Assembly: GCA_017854775.1 (NCBI GenBank)
Contig: JAFMHC010000028.1
Coordinates: forward strand, 1-32,333
Source: Gammaproteobacteria bacterium
Lineage (GTDB): Bacteria > Pseudomonadota > Gammaproteobacteria > Arenicellales > Arenicellaceae
Length of the DNA stretch: 32,333 nucleotides
Reading direction: 5' to 3'
Part shown: positions 7,078 through 15,098 of the stretch, piece by piece
Layout: the number at the start of each line of letters is the position of its first letter
Position numbering within the stretch: the stretch's first letter is position 1
Translations under genes and position numbers: made by a program
The notes under the pieces: model-generated
What the model was told of the DNA's origin: nothing
The model's input: only the letters and a program-made list of their open reading frames with translations
Database searches by the model: none

Positions 7078-7395
7078 ATGAAAATTGCTTTGAGTTATAC
7101 CAATAGTGCTGGAACGACTCTTGATCTTTCATTACCTGATGGAAATCAGTTACAGAATTTAATGGAGATCGTCAGAGATTATGGTTTTGAGGATTGGGGC
7201 GAATGCAGAGGGCGAGCTTGGTGCCGTACATGCCATGTTCGCCTTATTTCAAACACGAGTATCGAAATTAACTCTCATGAAGAATTCGCGCTAAACGAAT
7301 TAGAAACGCGTTATTCAAACAGTAGACTGGCCTGCCAAATAGCAATAGACTCGACGCTGGACGGTGCGAGACTTATTCATGCTGGAGATAATTGA
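7078..7395 (+). CDS. [2Fe-2S] ferredoxin
   Basis: This is a 105-residue soluble ferredoxin. The cluster ligands are C43-x5-C49-x2-C52 (in GECRGRAWCRTCHV) with C86 in SRLACQI, the spacing of adrenodoxin or Isc-type ferredoxins rather than the C-x4-C of plant type. Residues 1-30 form the usual beta hairpin (MKIALSYTNSAG, LDLSLPDG) and the segment EEFALNELE precedes the last Cys as in the family. The frame is open from a GTG at 7036, with ATGs at 7069 and 7078. None has a clear ribosome binding site, so the start is a guess from family length. No reductase or partner oxygenase is next to it, so its electron acceptor is unknown. Confidence 0.82.
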   Translation: MKIALSYTNSAGTTLDLSLPDGNQLQNLMEIVRDYGFEDWGECRGRAWCRTCHVRLISNTSIEINSHEEFALNELETRYSNSRLACQIAIDSTLDGARLIHAGDN

Positions 7396-7428
7396 GTTAG
7401 TAAGATTGCCCTCTATCAATAAAGTCCG

Positions 7429-7521
7429 AAACTAAGCTGGAGAAATTAAGCTGGACTCCCATTGCTAGCGCTATATAAATCATAGGCTTAGCCTTGGCCT
7501 TGGGTTGGGTGTCCGAATAAG
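7429..7521 (+). repeat. Dispersed repeat, full length with doubled left end
   Basis: A first left end (AACTAAGCTGGAG, from 7430) is followed by a second (ATTAAGCTGGACTCCCATTG, from 7445). The middle CTAGCGCTATATAAATCATAG leads to a clear right end, TTGGGTGTCCGAATAAG (7505-7521). The outer 16-17 bases of the 7445-7521 unit form an imperfect inverted repeat. This is one of the best copies for defining both ends. Confidence 0.75.
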
Positions 7522-7655
7522 ACCGGATCTTTGCGTTGATCTTGATAATTCAATCTTATAAAGTGGGTGTTCAGTATTACCTTTATAAAAATGTTCGTGC
7601 TTAGCGTAAAATTAAGTCGGTGTAAGATAATCTCGTAATCTTTGGGTGTTAGGAT

Positions 7656-8108
7656 ATGTCGGTAAAAAGTATTTTTGCATTGATCAGTGGCGCGGATGAT
7701 TCAGAACAAAAGCCGCACCAGCTAGCGGTTGCTGTCTTATTGTTTCATTTAGTTCGTTGTGATGGCAACGCAAAAATGTTGGAGCTCATGCATATGAGCG
7801 AGTTATTACGAAAGGAGTTTGAGTTTACTCAGCAAGAGTTGGAGGTTATCTTCAGGCTAGCCGATGAGCAAGAGTCTAAAGGCATAGACACTAATGAATT
7901 TACCCGTGAGCTGTGTAACAAGCTAAGCAATCATAGTCGGATGAAACTGCTGGAATATTTATGGATTTTGGCGTTTTCAGATGACCAGATAGAAGAGCAA
8001 GAAGCATCACTTATTAAAAACGTTGCTCAGCAATTAGGGTTAAGCGGGCACGAACAAGCCACCGCACAAGAAAATGCGGAAGAGCATTTAGGCTTAGACT
8101 TGTTTTAG
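7656..8108 (+). CDS. TerB-like (tellurite resistance TerB family) protein
   Basis: This is a 150-residue all-helical cytoplasmic protein of the TerB/COG4103 group. The segment HQLAVAVLLFHLVRCDGNAK (an acidic loop after a helix) and the later YLWILAFSDDQIEEQEASLI form the two helical repeats typical of the fold, each with acidic residues suited to bind divalent cations. Despite the name, such stand-alone members are not shown to confer tellurite resistance. The AGGA at 7651-7654 is unusually close to the ATG, so initiation may be weak. The gene is bracketed by dispersed repeats, ending 24 bases before the next one. Confidence 0.78.
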   Translation: MSVKSIFALISGADDSEQKPHQLAVAVLLFHLVRCDGNAKMLELMHMSELLRKEFEFTQQELEVIFRLADEQESKGIDTNEFTRELCNKLSNHSRMKLLEYLWILAFSDDQIEEQEASLIKNVAQQLGLSGHEQATAQENAEEHLGLDLF

Positions 8109-8132
8109 TTTGACTGTCTAACCAAAAAACTT

Positions 8133-8238
8133 GGCAACTAAGCTGGATGGCAACTAAGTTGGATGGTAACTAAGCTGGGCACCCAAAACTCTTTTTATAT
8201 AAATCAGAGTGGTGATTACTATGAGTGCCTGCGTAAAC
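8133..8238 (+). repeat. Dispersed repeat with triplicated left end
   Basis: Three tandem 16-base units (8133-8148, 8149-8164, 8165-8180) read GGCAACTAAGCTGGAT, GGCAACTAAGTTGGAT and GGTAACTAAGCTGGGC. The third continues into the body: CACCCAAAACT, TATATAAATCAGAG, and a right end ATGAGTGCCTGCGTAAAC (8221-8238). The element therefore shows local growth of its left end. The transposase remnant starts immediately after the right end. Confidence 0.72.
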
Positions 8239-8239
8239 G

Positions 8240-8407
8240 ATGAAGCCCTTAACTATTGTTGAGTATGAGGCGCCTACAGATGATAGAGGCGATGCCATAG
8301 TTTTGGCTTATCTAAGCGGCGGATATACCCAAAAAGAACTCGGGTAGCACTTTGGTTTATACTATGCTCGTATAAGTCACACTGTAGGACTGGCAAAAGA
8401 TAAGACT
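8240..8407 (+). pseudogene. C-terminal remnant of a REP-associated (RayT-like) transposase
   Basis: One frame reads MKPLTIVEYEA, DDRGDAIVLAYLSGGYTQKELG, a TAG stop at 8345, then HFGLYYARISHTVGLAKDKT. This resembles the small helix-turn-helix tail found at the end of REP-associated tyrosine transposases, which commonly end in a KDKT/KGKT-like motif. The catalytic HUH domain is absent and the frame is interrupted, so it is a relic. The sequence after KDKT (ACTTGGTCC) resembles the hairpin arm at 239-246 (CTTGACCCC), hinting at the same family. Assignment is from memory of the motif and is moderate. Confidence 0.55.
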
Positions 8408-8466
8408 TGGTCCTACCAGATTCTAAATACTGTATTTTTAACTCTTATGTTTTATTAAGGATAATT

Positions 8467-8898
8467 ATGATGAAGATCACTTTTCTATTGGTTTTATTGG
8501 GTACATGTTTTTGCACCTCGATTGCGTCAGCACACGACTTCAAAGTGCCGCAACAAGCGATCGATGCGTATATCACAGGAGTATCAACAGGTTCTGGAGA
8601 GCATGTTGAAATGGCGTATACCTCAGATGCGACCATCAAGTTTTATGATCAGAATGACCTTTATAAGGAATACACGCGCGAGAGTTTTGCGAAAGCGGTA
8701 AATGGCGGTGAAGGGTGGGATGCTAAAATTGAAACTACGGCATTAGTCGTGACGGGCAACGCTGCAAACGCCACCGTTGAGTTTACATGGGGAGAAAACG
8801 GTGAACATGGTTATGTGGATTACCTAAATCTCATTAACTCAAATGGCAGCTGGCATATTACAAATAAAGTCGCGCAATATATCTCGCGCAAGGAATAA
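8467..8898 (+). CDS. Exported NTF2/SnoaL-like (lumazine-binding-like) protein
   Basis: This 143-residue protein has a signal peptide (about 1-23, ending IASA) and a mature chain that fits the NTF2-like cone fold: QQAIDAYITGVSTGSGEHVEMAY in the first helices, DATIKFYDQ, then ESFAKAVNG and the final strands ATVEFTWGENG and WHITNKVAQYI. It most resembles the putative lumazine-binding subgroup of exported NTF2-like proteins, whose ligands are unknown. The frame is open from 8407, but that part runs into the transposase relic. AAGGA at 8457-8461 supports initiation at 8467 (or at the adjacent ATG at 8470). Confidence 0.75.
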   Translation: MMKITFLLVLLGTCFCTSIASAHDFKVPQQAIDAYITGVSTGSGEHVEMAYTSDATIKFYDQNDLYKEYTRESFAKAVNGGEGWDAKIETTALVVTGNAANATVEFTWGENGEHGYVDYLNLINSNGSWHITNKVAQYISRKE

Positions 8899-9171
8899 GA
8901 AAGCAGCAGAGCCTAACCGGACAAAAAGGTTCCTTTGTATCGAGCTTAAAGTAAATGCTAGTTACAAGGCAAAAGGCAAGCTTTGTTCGGGTTTCAAGCG
9001 AGGATGAATGATTACGCTCGGTGATTCTAACGGACACTCACATTAAGAAGGTATAAACCAATCTGGACCCACAGCAATAAGTAAGAACAGACATACAATG
9101 CGATGATTGAGTGTTTATATGACTGTCCTAAGATTCTGAGGTTGAGACTTGCTGAATAATATACCGCGGCC
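8899..9171. other. Intergenic region between convergent genes
   Basis: No coding region is seen. TCTAACGGACACTCACATTAAG near 9030 recalls the inner part of the IS left end (TTTAACGGACACTTTAAATG at 16-35), but the match is short. At 9134-9141 and 9170-9177, TTCTGAGG and CCTCAGAA could pair across 28 bases and overlap the stop of the minus-strand gene, a weak candidate for a 3'-end structure. No convincing copy of the dispersed repeat is found. Confidence 0.3.
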
Positions 9172-12100
9172 TCAGAACTTGAACTGTAGCCCCAGCATTA
9201 AAGTCGAATACTCAGTATCGAAATCAGTGACATTTCGATAGTCATATCGAAGGTTCCATGACCATCGATCGTTAAGACACACACCCAATGAGGCACCAAC
9301 ATTGTAGCCAACGCCACTCTTACTGTCTTGGTCTTCATAGTTACCAATTCCCGCATGTATCGCGGGTCGTGGGCAGAAGTCGTTACTAAAGTTGTATTTC
9401 ACTTCAGCAGACAGGTGCGTGAAAGAAAAATCATCCCCACCGAGGGTGTTGTCAAAAGTATCGTGCCCTAGAAAGAAACCTGCCGCTAGAGTGTTTGTGA
9501 ACTGGCGCTGCACTTGCAACCCAAGCGCGGTGTTGCCATCAGCAATCGAATCAAATGGTGAATGGGGTTCTGAGGCACCAACAAATACCGCTACGGAATA
9601 GTCTTCAGCACGTGGCAAGCAACCACATCCGCCAGGAGGTAATGGGTAGCCACCTTCAGGTCCATCTGGTTGGTCGTACTTTGGATACTGAAACGATAAC
9701 ATGGTATAGCGGGTGAATGGGTCACCACTGTTGTCGGTACCACTGGCTTGAGCGTAAGCAAGGTAGGCTCCACGCTCTAACGTGGTGTGTTTATGACCAT
9801 AAATACCATCGTTAGCCGCACCATCGTCATTAGCACCATCATCCAGAAAAGTGATCATGGTCTTGTCGCCGTCAGGGTCACGAAGTTCAGCGGTTACTGT
9901 AGCGCCAGCTATCGGTGCATTGTCGACTAATACCAAACGCATACGCGCATCAATACCACTTGGTTGCAAGAATTCAACATCGACAGGGCCAGCACGCAAC
10001 GCTAAAATCGACGGTGCCGACGCCACTACTGAAAATTCTAGATCATTAGAATTGAAATCCTCTTGCCCCTCGAAGGTGAACAGTGAATAGTTCCAAGTGC
10101 CTGGTTCGGGTTGTTGAATGCGAAACGATTTATGGGTGCTTGCGCTATAGCTTTCAATATTAGGGGGAGCGTGTGCGATTGCAGTAGCACTTGGGTCCGA
10201 AAGCGTCAATGTCGGCAAATCGGGCGTCGGGCCATCAGGGTTATTCCAGTGCATAACGACCGTCATCCATTCAAGCCCGGCAGGCACTTCGAAGGTATCA
10301 GAGCGTATACAACCGGCACCAAGGCCTATGCAGGGCGGTAAGTCTTCGCGATAGAAAAATCGTTGCTCGTCTCGAATATCGGCGTCAATACGTTTATAGA
10401 TATCTGACAAGCGACTTAGTAGAAAGTAAGAGCCCTCACCTGTGAGTAAATTAACCCAGGTGCCTCCAGTGCTCTCAGCGATCTCCTGAAGAAAAGGGTC
10501 GTCAGCATCACCACCGACCGAGATAGTATGCAATCTAACAGGTGGGTCTGCCGCCGCGATACTGCTTTCAACATCCGCTTTATATCGAGGGTCACGATTT
10601 TCTTTGCCATCGGTTATCAATACGATATCCCTAGTAATGGGAGACAATATAGCTGCATCGTTCATAATTCGAAGCGCTTCTTGTGCTGGCGCACCAATCG
10701 AGGTTTCACGCATCGGTGGCACTGGAGTTGGCCATACATTACTAATATCGCTTCGCATCGCGATTCGGTTTGCAGCATTCAACGAGCTAAAAGCAGGCCC
10801 TTCTATACGCACTGTTTCAGGAATAATATCGACGTTGCCGTTGTCATCAACGTCACCTAGATATTGAAAACTTAGGGCGCCAAAACGATCCTCACTGCTT
10901 GAAAGGTCTACAAAGAGCTCTCCAGCAGCAACGGCTGCCTGCATCTTTTCAGGATCGGCTGTATTGTCTACCCGTAACATACTGGTGGTTCGATCGATGG
11001 CGATGACCCTATCAAGTGGAACCGCTTCTTCGTAACAAATAGAGCTTGCTTCCACATCGAATAACTCGGGAAATGCGGTCATTTGTACGCGCAGGTCAAA
11101 ACAAGTCCGACCAGCAACAATCTGTTGGCCGGGGCGAAACACTAACCAATTTTCATTACCAATTCGGCCTATATTTATAATTCGCTCAGCACCAAATGGT
11201 GTGCCGTCAACTTCAAACTGAAGATCGGAAGGAATCATGTCAAGGTTAGGGCCTTGCAACCGTATTAGAATTCTTGGGTCAGCATCCTGCGACCGCACAT
11301 TTGTGGGTAACTGCGTGGTCGGTTCAACTATATTTAAGGCGCTCATATTAGTGAATAACTGATTCGGCACGCAACCAAAACAGCCTTTGTCCTGTCCATC
11401 GCCGCCAGCCACATAAACATCCAAGTCTCCATCAAGGTCGTAGTCGATAAAATCGGCGGATAAGCGCTGATAGTTTCCATGGCCTGGCAATGGGTCGGTT
11501 CCACCGAACTCAACAAAACTACCGTCCCCGTTATTTCTCCATATGCGTACTTGACCATTATTGCCTCCATCAATCGTAACCGCGCTAATATCTATATCAC
11601 CATCAAGATCAATATCTCCGAGCTCAACATCGTAAAATGAACCCGCTGCTGCATTGCTCAATAGGGTCTCCGAAAAAACGCTTGGGGTACCTCCGGAGTT
11701 GTTCAAAAACACAATGACCGTATTGCTTCCAGCTAATACGAAATCATCGAAACCATCGGCGTTAAAGTCAGCAGAGCCGCCAGCTAAGGAGGTTGGAAAC
11801 ACTGTGGATGATGCCGTAAAGGCTGGTAAATCTTCACCATCGTTTAACCATAATTTACCCGGGACACCGTTCTCATTTACGGTGAAAATATCTAGGCTAT
11901 TATTGTCGTCAGCATTGAGAAAGAATACATCGTGCGTAGAGCGGTCTGCGTCAGTTTCATCAGACGCTGCTAACTTAGGCGTGAGCAAGGTGAAGTTAAA
12001 GCTATCGTCCTGGCCTATAAAGACCGCAGTGGTAGATATTTGAGCACCTGCCGCGTTGCAGATATTGCCAATGCGTTCAGTCACCGCAAAATCTAGTAAA

Positions 12101-13047
12101 CCGTCATTATTTAAATCTCCGACGGCAATATCGTCAGGACATAAATCTAAATTAGCGGTGAAGTCTGGTGCTGATAAATCAAAATAGTTATCCTCTCTTC
12201 CACGATTACGGTACACCGAAATACGCCGTCCGCCATCTGGTGACTCTGTGCGTATGAGGTCAGGCAAATTATCAGAATTTAAATCGGCAAAGTCAGAGTC
12301 ATAGCTAACAAAGCCGTCTCGCGGGCCTACTATAGTCGAAGTGAAGCTACCCGAACCCGTATTGCGGCGCACAATAACATCGGTACTATTGTCGTCATTG
12401 TTGGAGTTCGAATCAAAGATATCCGGAAAGCCGTCGTTATCCAAATCTGCAACGTCTGCATCTTTGGTGCGTCCAAGATTTTCATCAGGGTCTCCTAAAG
12501 CTCCATCTTGATCTCGATCGGCTATAATTTGAGTACGTTGAACGTAGGCAAGTGTATCAATAGCGTTAGAACCGCGCCGCGCAGCCAACTCATCAGTAGT
12601 AATGAGGGTCCATGTGGCCGCTGCGTCTTCAACTTGAATAGTGAAAGGCCCCGCTGGTAATACTTGAGCACCGCCGCCGCCCAAAAAACCCGATGGCAAG
12701 CGAAATTGAATTAGTTCATCACGCCAAAGCTCAATTTTACTTACCGGTACTTCAACGCTGCTTGAAACCTCAATGAGTGTTACCGTGCCAGGGTTGCAAG
12801 ATGCAGGCGAACAAAAGTCAGAACCGCGAATCGAAACTACCTCTCCCACCCGTTGCCTAGACGGTTCGAATTCACTAATCGTCTGTGCTTGCAAATAGCC
12901 ACTGACGAAAATAAACCCAAGTATTAAAATCTTCAAAAACTGAAAAAAATAAGCACTTACTGAATAGAAATTCGGTGTTAACCACTTCGATGTCACATGA
13001 GGTGAAGTTGCTGAAAGCGCCTGCGACATAGATGTTGAACTTAACAT
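9172..13047 (-). CDS. Giant surface protein: IPT, FG-GAP repeats, vWA, outer-membrane barrel
   Basis: This 1291-residue envelope protein has a long N-region and a hydrophobic signal at about 34-53, with likely cleavage near LQAQ. Order of parts: an IPT/TIG-like beta domain (57-150); six or so FG-GAP/VCBS-type calcium loops (170-555; e.g. DLDNDGFPDI, DLNNDGLLDF, DLDGDLDVYV); a second beta domain (570-670); a von Willebrand A domain (680-895) with MIDAS D685-x-T687-x-S689 and ITDGKEN; two beta-sandwich domains (900-1120); a Pro/Gly/Cys linker; and a C-terminal region (1150-1291) with alternating strands ending in LGLQFKF, as in small outer-membrane barrels. I infer an adhesin or binding platform that carries its own anchor. 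AGGAGT (13053-13058) fixes the start. It is the only intact minus-strand gene of the array. Confidence 0.82.
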   Translation of the reverse strand: MLSSTSMSQALSATSPHVTSKWLTPNFYSVSAYFFQFLKILILGFIFVSGYLQAQTISEFEPSRQRVGEVVSIRGSDFCSPASCNPGTVTLIEVSSSVEVPVSKIELWRDELIQFRLPSGFLGGGGAQVLPAGPFTIQVEDAAATWTLITTDELAARRGSNAIDTLAYVQRTQIIADRDQDGALGDPDENLGRTKDADVADLDNDGFPDIFDSNSNNDDNSTDVIVRRNTGSGSFTSTIVGPRDGFVSYDSDFADLNSDNLPDLIRTESPDGGRRISVYRNRGREDNYFDLSAPDFTANLDLCPDDIAVGDLNNDGLLDFAVTERIGNICNAAGAQISTTAVFIGQDDSFNFTLLTPKLAASDETDADRSTHDVFFLNADDNNSLDIFTVNENGVPGKLWLNDGEDLPAFTASSTVFPTSLAGGSADFNADGFDDFVLAGSNTVIVFLNNSGGTPSVFSETLLSNAAAGSFYDVELGDIDLDGDIDISAVTIDGGNNGQVRIWRNNGDGSFVEFGGTDPLPGHGNYQRLSADFIDYDLDGDLDVYVAGGDGQDKGCFGCVPNQLFTNMSALNIVEPTTQLPTNVRSQDADPRILIRLQGPNLDMIPSDLQFEVDGTPFGAERIINIGRIGNENWLVFRPGQQIVAGRTCFDLRVQMTAFPELFDVEASSICYEEAVPLDRVIAIDRTTSMLRVDNTADPEKMQAAVAAGELFVDLSSSEDRFGALSFQYLGDVDDNGNVDIIPETVRIEGPAFSSLNAANRIAMRSDISNVWPTPVPPMRETSIGAPAQEALRIMNDAAILSPITRDIVLITDGKENRDPRYKADVESSIAAADPPVRLHTISVGGDADDPFLQEIAESTGGTWVNLLTGEGSYFLLSRLSDIYKRIDADIRDEQRFFYREDLPPCIGLGAGCIRSDTFEVPAGLEWMTVVMHWNNPDGPTPDLPTLTLSDPSATAIAHAPPNIESYSASTHKSFRIQQPEPGTWNYSLFTFEGQEDFNSNDLEFSVVASAPSILALRAGPVDVEFLQPSGIDARMRLVLVDNAPIAGATVTAELRDPDGDKTMITFLDDGANDDGAANDGIYGHKHTTLERGAYLAYAQASGTDNSGDPFTRYTMLSFQYPKYDQPDGPEGGYPLPPGGCGCLPRAEDYSVAVFVGASEPHSPFDSIADGNTALGLQVQRQFTNTLAAGFFLGHDTFDNTLGGDDFSFTHLSAEVKYNFSNDFCPRPAIHAGIGNYEDQDSKSGVGYNVGASLGVCLNDRWSWNLRYDYRNVTDFDTEYSTLMLGLQFKF

Positions 13048-13407
13048 ATTAAACTCCTTTTATGTTTGAACGTACTTGGTTAAACTAGAAATTGAGCATC
13101 GACTACCAAGGGTTAGGCCCATCTGAAAATGTGCCGAATTTCTTCGATACAATATTTATTTCCACTTTTAATTCACCCATCACCCTGCTGTATGCGCGTC
13201 AATCGATCGTCAACAATATGTTAAATATCTGTGAAAGGCTCAAGCAGATAATCAATTAAAAGTCTTACTAGGGCAGGCACGTGTAGAGATGTTAAAGTTT
13301 TACAGATAGCCTCGACGTCTAAGAAATCGTTTTTGTCGATTTAACAAACGGCGGCAAAAATTTAGCGGCCATCAACTTGGGAGTGTCCCCGAACGCCTTG
13401 GTTTTAC
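13048..13407. other. Intergenic region upstream of the giant protein
   Basis: These 360 bases hold no convincing open frame. They must include the promoter of the minus-strand giant gene, but I cannot fix a -35/-10 pair. No repeat copy is seen until 13408. Confidence 0.3.
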
Positions 13408-13510
13408 GAGCTAGACAACAACCAAGCTAGACAACAACCAAGCTGGACACCCAACTGAGTTGGGCGCCCAACTAAGCCAACTGAGTTGAGCGCCCATAAC
13501 TAGCTTCACC
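13408..13510 (+). repeat. Dispersed repeat with strongly amplified left end
   Basis: About six tandem left-end units of mostly 15-19 bases can be read, from GAGCTAGACAACAAC (13408) and CAAGCTAGACAACAAC through CAAGCTGGACACCCAAC, TGAGTTGGGCGCCCAAC and a short TAAGCCAAC to TGAGTTGAGCGCCCATAAC. The last continues into TAGCTTCACC. The right part of the element is lost. Divergence between units created a perfect 14-bp palindrome, GTTGGGCGCCCAAC (13459-13472). This is the most extreme case of end amplification in the window. Confidence 0.7.
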
Positions 13511-13636
13511 AGCTGCTGAGAAATAAAGCACAGTGGCATCTAAAACAATTCTTTATAATACAAGCTGTTGATCAGTTGCCTTACAGGCTGTTGTCTGTGA
13601 GTCATCATTTAATTGAATAGTTTGGTTGAGGTTTTT

Positions 13637-14053
13637 ATGAAAGTGTTGGGTTTTGAGGGTGTTGTTATTCGTTTCGTTTTTGCCTTGGTGCTTGTCTTTG
13701 CCACTTATAATCCGTCGGCGTATTCCTATTTCCATTGGGCTGAAGGCTCGTTTCCACAGTTTACTCCCGCGCTCGCGATCTGCGGCTTATTTCTGATTAT
13801 CTCTTGGGGCATCTATTTGCGTGCAACTTTTCGGTCGCTTGGCGTTATTGGTCTTTTATTGGCCGCTGCCTTTTTTGCTAGTTTTGTCTGGCTTTTTTAT
13901 GATCTCGGGTGGCTTCAGGCAGACAATGCCGGAGCAATGATGTGGGTGGTACTTGTGATCGTGTCGCTGTTGTTGGCTATTGGTATGTCGTGGTCGCACA
14001 TTCGTCGTAGACTGACTGGGCAGGTTGATATTGATGATGTTGATGATAATTAA
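13637..14053 (+). CDS. DUF6524 family integral membrane protein
   Basis: This is a 138-residue inner-membrane protein with four hydrophobic segments (about residues 10-28, 42-60, 68-90 and 100-122). The start VIRFVFALVLVFATYNPSAYSYFHW matches the signature I associate with DUF6524 (Arg before helix 1, then TYNPSxYSYxHW). The C-terminus is basic then acidic (IRRRLTG, DIDDVDDN) and cytoplasmic by the positive-inside rule. The function is unknown. The frame is open from 13613, but GAGG at 13629-13632 supports the ATG at 13637. A worn repeat copy begins at the stop codon. Confidence 0.72.
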   Translation: MKVLGFEGVVIRFVFALVLVFATYNPSAYSYFHWAEGSFPQFTPALAICGLFLIISWGIYLRATFRSLGVIGLLLAAAFFASFVWLFYDLGWLQADNAGAMMWVVLVIVSLLLAIGMSWSHIRRRLTGQVDIDDVDDN

Positions 14054-14133
14054 GCGAATAGTCGAATCCATTGAGCACTAGTTTTAAAACAAAGAGTTGA
14101 TGTTGGTCTTTATAAGTGTCCCGATGAATTGTC
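14051..14133 (+). repeat. Dispersed repeat, degenerate copy
   Basis: ATTAAGC, then CCATTGAGCACTAG, AACAAAGAGTTGATGTTGG, and TATAAGTGTCCCGATGAATT align in order with the consensus middle (ACTAGCTTCAATATAGATCAAAGAGTT) and right end. The left inverted end is mostly lost. Its first bases overlap the stop codon of the DUF6524 gene. Confidence 0.45.
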
Positions 14134-14201
14134 TTCAAGTGTTTATATTCCTTTCCCAGCAAGAACTAACTTTTAGTATTGAATTATTATGAGGGTTTAC
14201 A

Positions 14202-14651
14202 GTGGTAAATTTTAAAAGCGATATTTCTATATTTTGGTCTGAGAGCGTTCTGTATATAGCCATTTACTCAATATTTGCATTGATTGTTTGCTTTATATTT
14301 GCTGCCCTGGAGTTATATAACCAATCGACAAACGTAGCGTTTAGTCGGGTAGCGATTAAAGCGGCAGCACTGACGATTTTCGTGATTTTATTGTTTACGG
14401 TATCCTTATTCATTGTGAGTTGGAAATCGTCCTTATTCGGTGGGGAAATAATTACTAATATTGTATTGGCTACGATTTGGTTTGTTTTGTCGTATTTATT
14501 AAATAATGCATTAATAGCTTGGTGTGGTCTAAGTTTTGAAAAGAGTGTTTTTTATACTTATTTGCCTGTCGTTATTTTAATGTCACCATTTATCATATTT
14601 ATCATATTTAATATATTTGTTTTATTGCTGGGAAGTGCTTGGAAAAATTGA
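14202..14651 (+). CDS. Integral membrane protein of unknown function
   Basis: The family is not recognised. The 149-residue product is very hydrophobic, with four predicted helices (about 14-37, 50-72, 82-105 and 117-142) and few charged residues. The start is GTG at 14202, supported by GAGGG at 14191-14195. The DNA is more AT-rich than its neighbours. It lies 148 bases after the DUF6524 membrane protein on the same strand with a worn repeat between. Nothing in the sequence shows whether the two proteins interact. Confidence 0.65.
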   Translation: MVNFKSDISIFWSESVLYIAIYSIFALIVCFIFAALELYNQSTNVAFSRVAIKAAALTIFVILLFTVSLFIVSWKSSLFGGEIITNIVLATIWFVLSYLLNNALIAWCGLSFEKSVFYTYLPVVILMSPFIIFIIFNIFVLLLGSAWKN

Positions 14652-14668
14652 TGTTATTGCCAATAAAC

Positions 14669-14804
14669 AACTAAGCTGAACACCAATAACTGGCTTCAAT
14701 ACTAAGTTCATTAAGTGGATGAAGCTCACTAAGTGGACACCCATTGCTAAATTCAACATAGAGCAAAGAAACGGCGTCGGTTTTAATGTGGGTGCCCAAG
14801 TAAG
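14669..14804 (+). repeat. Two adjacent dispersed repeats, the second full length
   Basis: A first left part (AACTAAGCTGAACACCAATAAC, then TGGCTTCAATA) starts near 14669. After a second partial start (ATTAAGTGG) a full unit runs 14728-14804: ACTAAGTGGACACCCATTGC, TTCAACATAGAGCAAAG, GGCGTCGGTTTTAATG and the right end TGGGTGCCCAAGTAAG (14789-14804). This copy defines the right inverted end best. From 14805 to 15098 no gene or clear motif is seen, only a 46-codon open stretch without a start codon. Confidence 0.75.
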
Positions 14805-15098
14805 AATTCGTCTTGAATTCACAATTCAGGACGCAGCACCTTTTCTAAAAGAAAAATTCATCAGATAGAGGATAACTATCCAGTCGCGCTCCTTTCTAGA
14901 GAGTGATGACGTTTTAGAAAAATCGTTGGTCACTCTTATCGACCAGCGATGCTTAGTTAGCTGGCGAGCCGGTATCGGCAAGTGGTTATTGCCCGAATTG
15001 CTCGCTGCTGTGTACTAATACTGTTGTACAACCTGCTGCATTGATTCGACGGGATAGACATCTTATGTTCGATTTCTTTGCCAACACGAGAAAAAATA

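Noticed and set aside
8407-8466. Upstream extension of the NTF2-like protein
   Set aside because: The extension runs back into the transposase relic and would bury the signal peptide. The ATG at 8467 has a ribosome binding site and gives a normal signal.
13408-13510. CRISPR array
   Set aside because: The tandem units are 9-19 bases, directly abutting, with no unique spacers and no cas genes.
14865-15022. Stop-bounded stretch reading SRSFLESDDVLEKSLVTLI and WRAGIGKWLLPELLAAVY
   Set aside because: It has no start codon or ribosome binding site and no family I recognise. It could be a gene fragment but cannot be supported.
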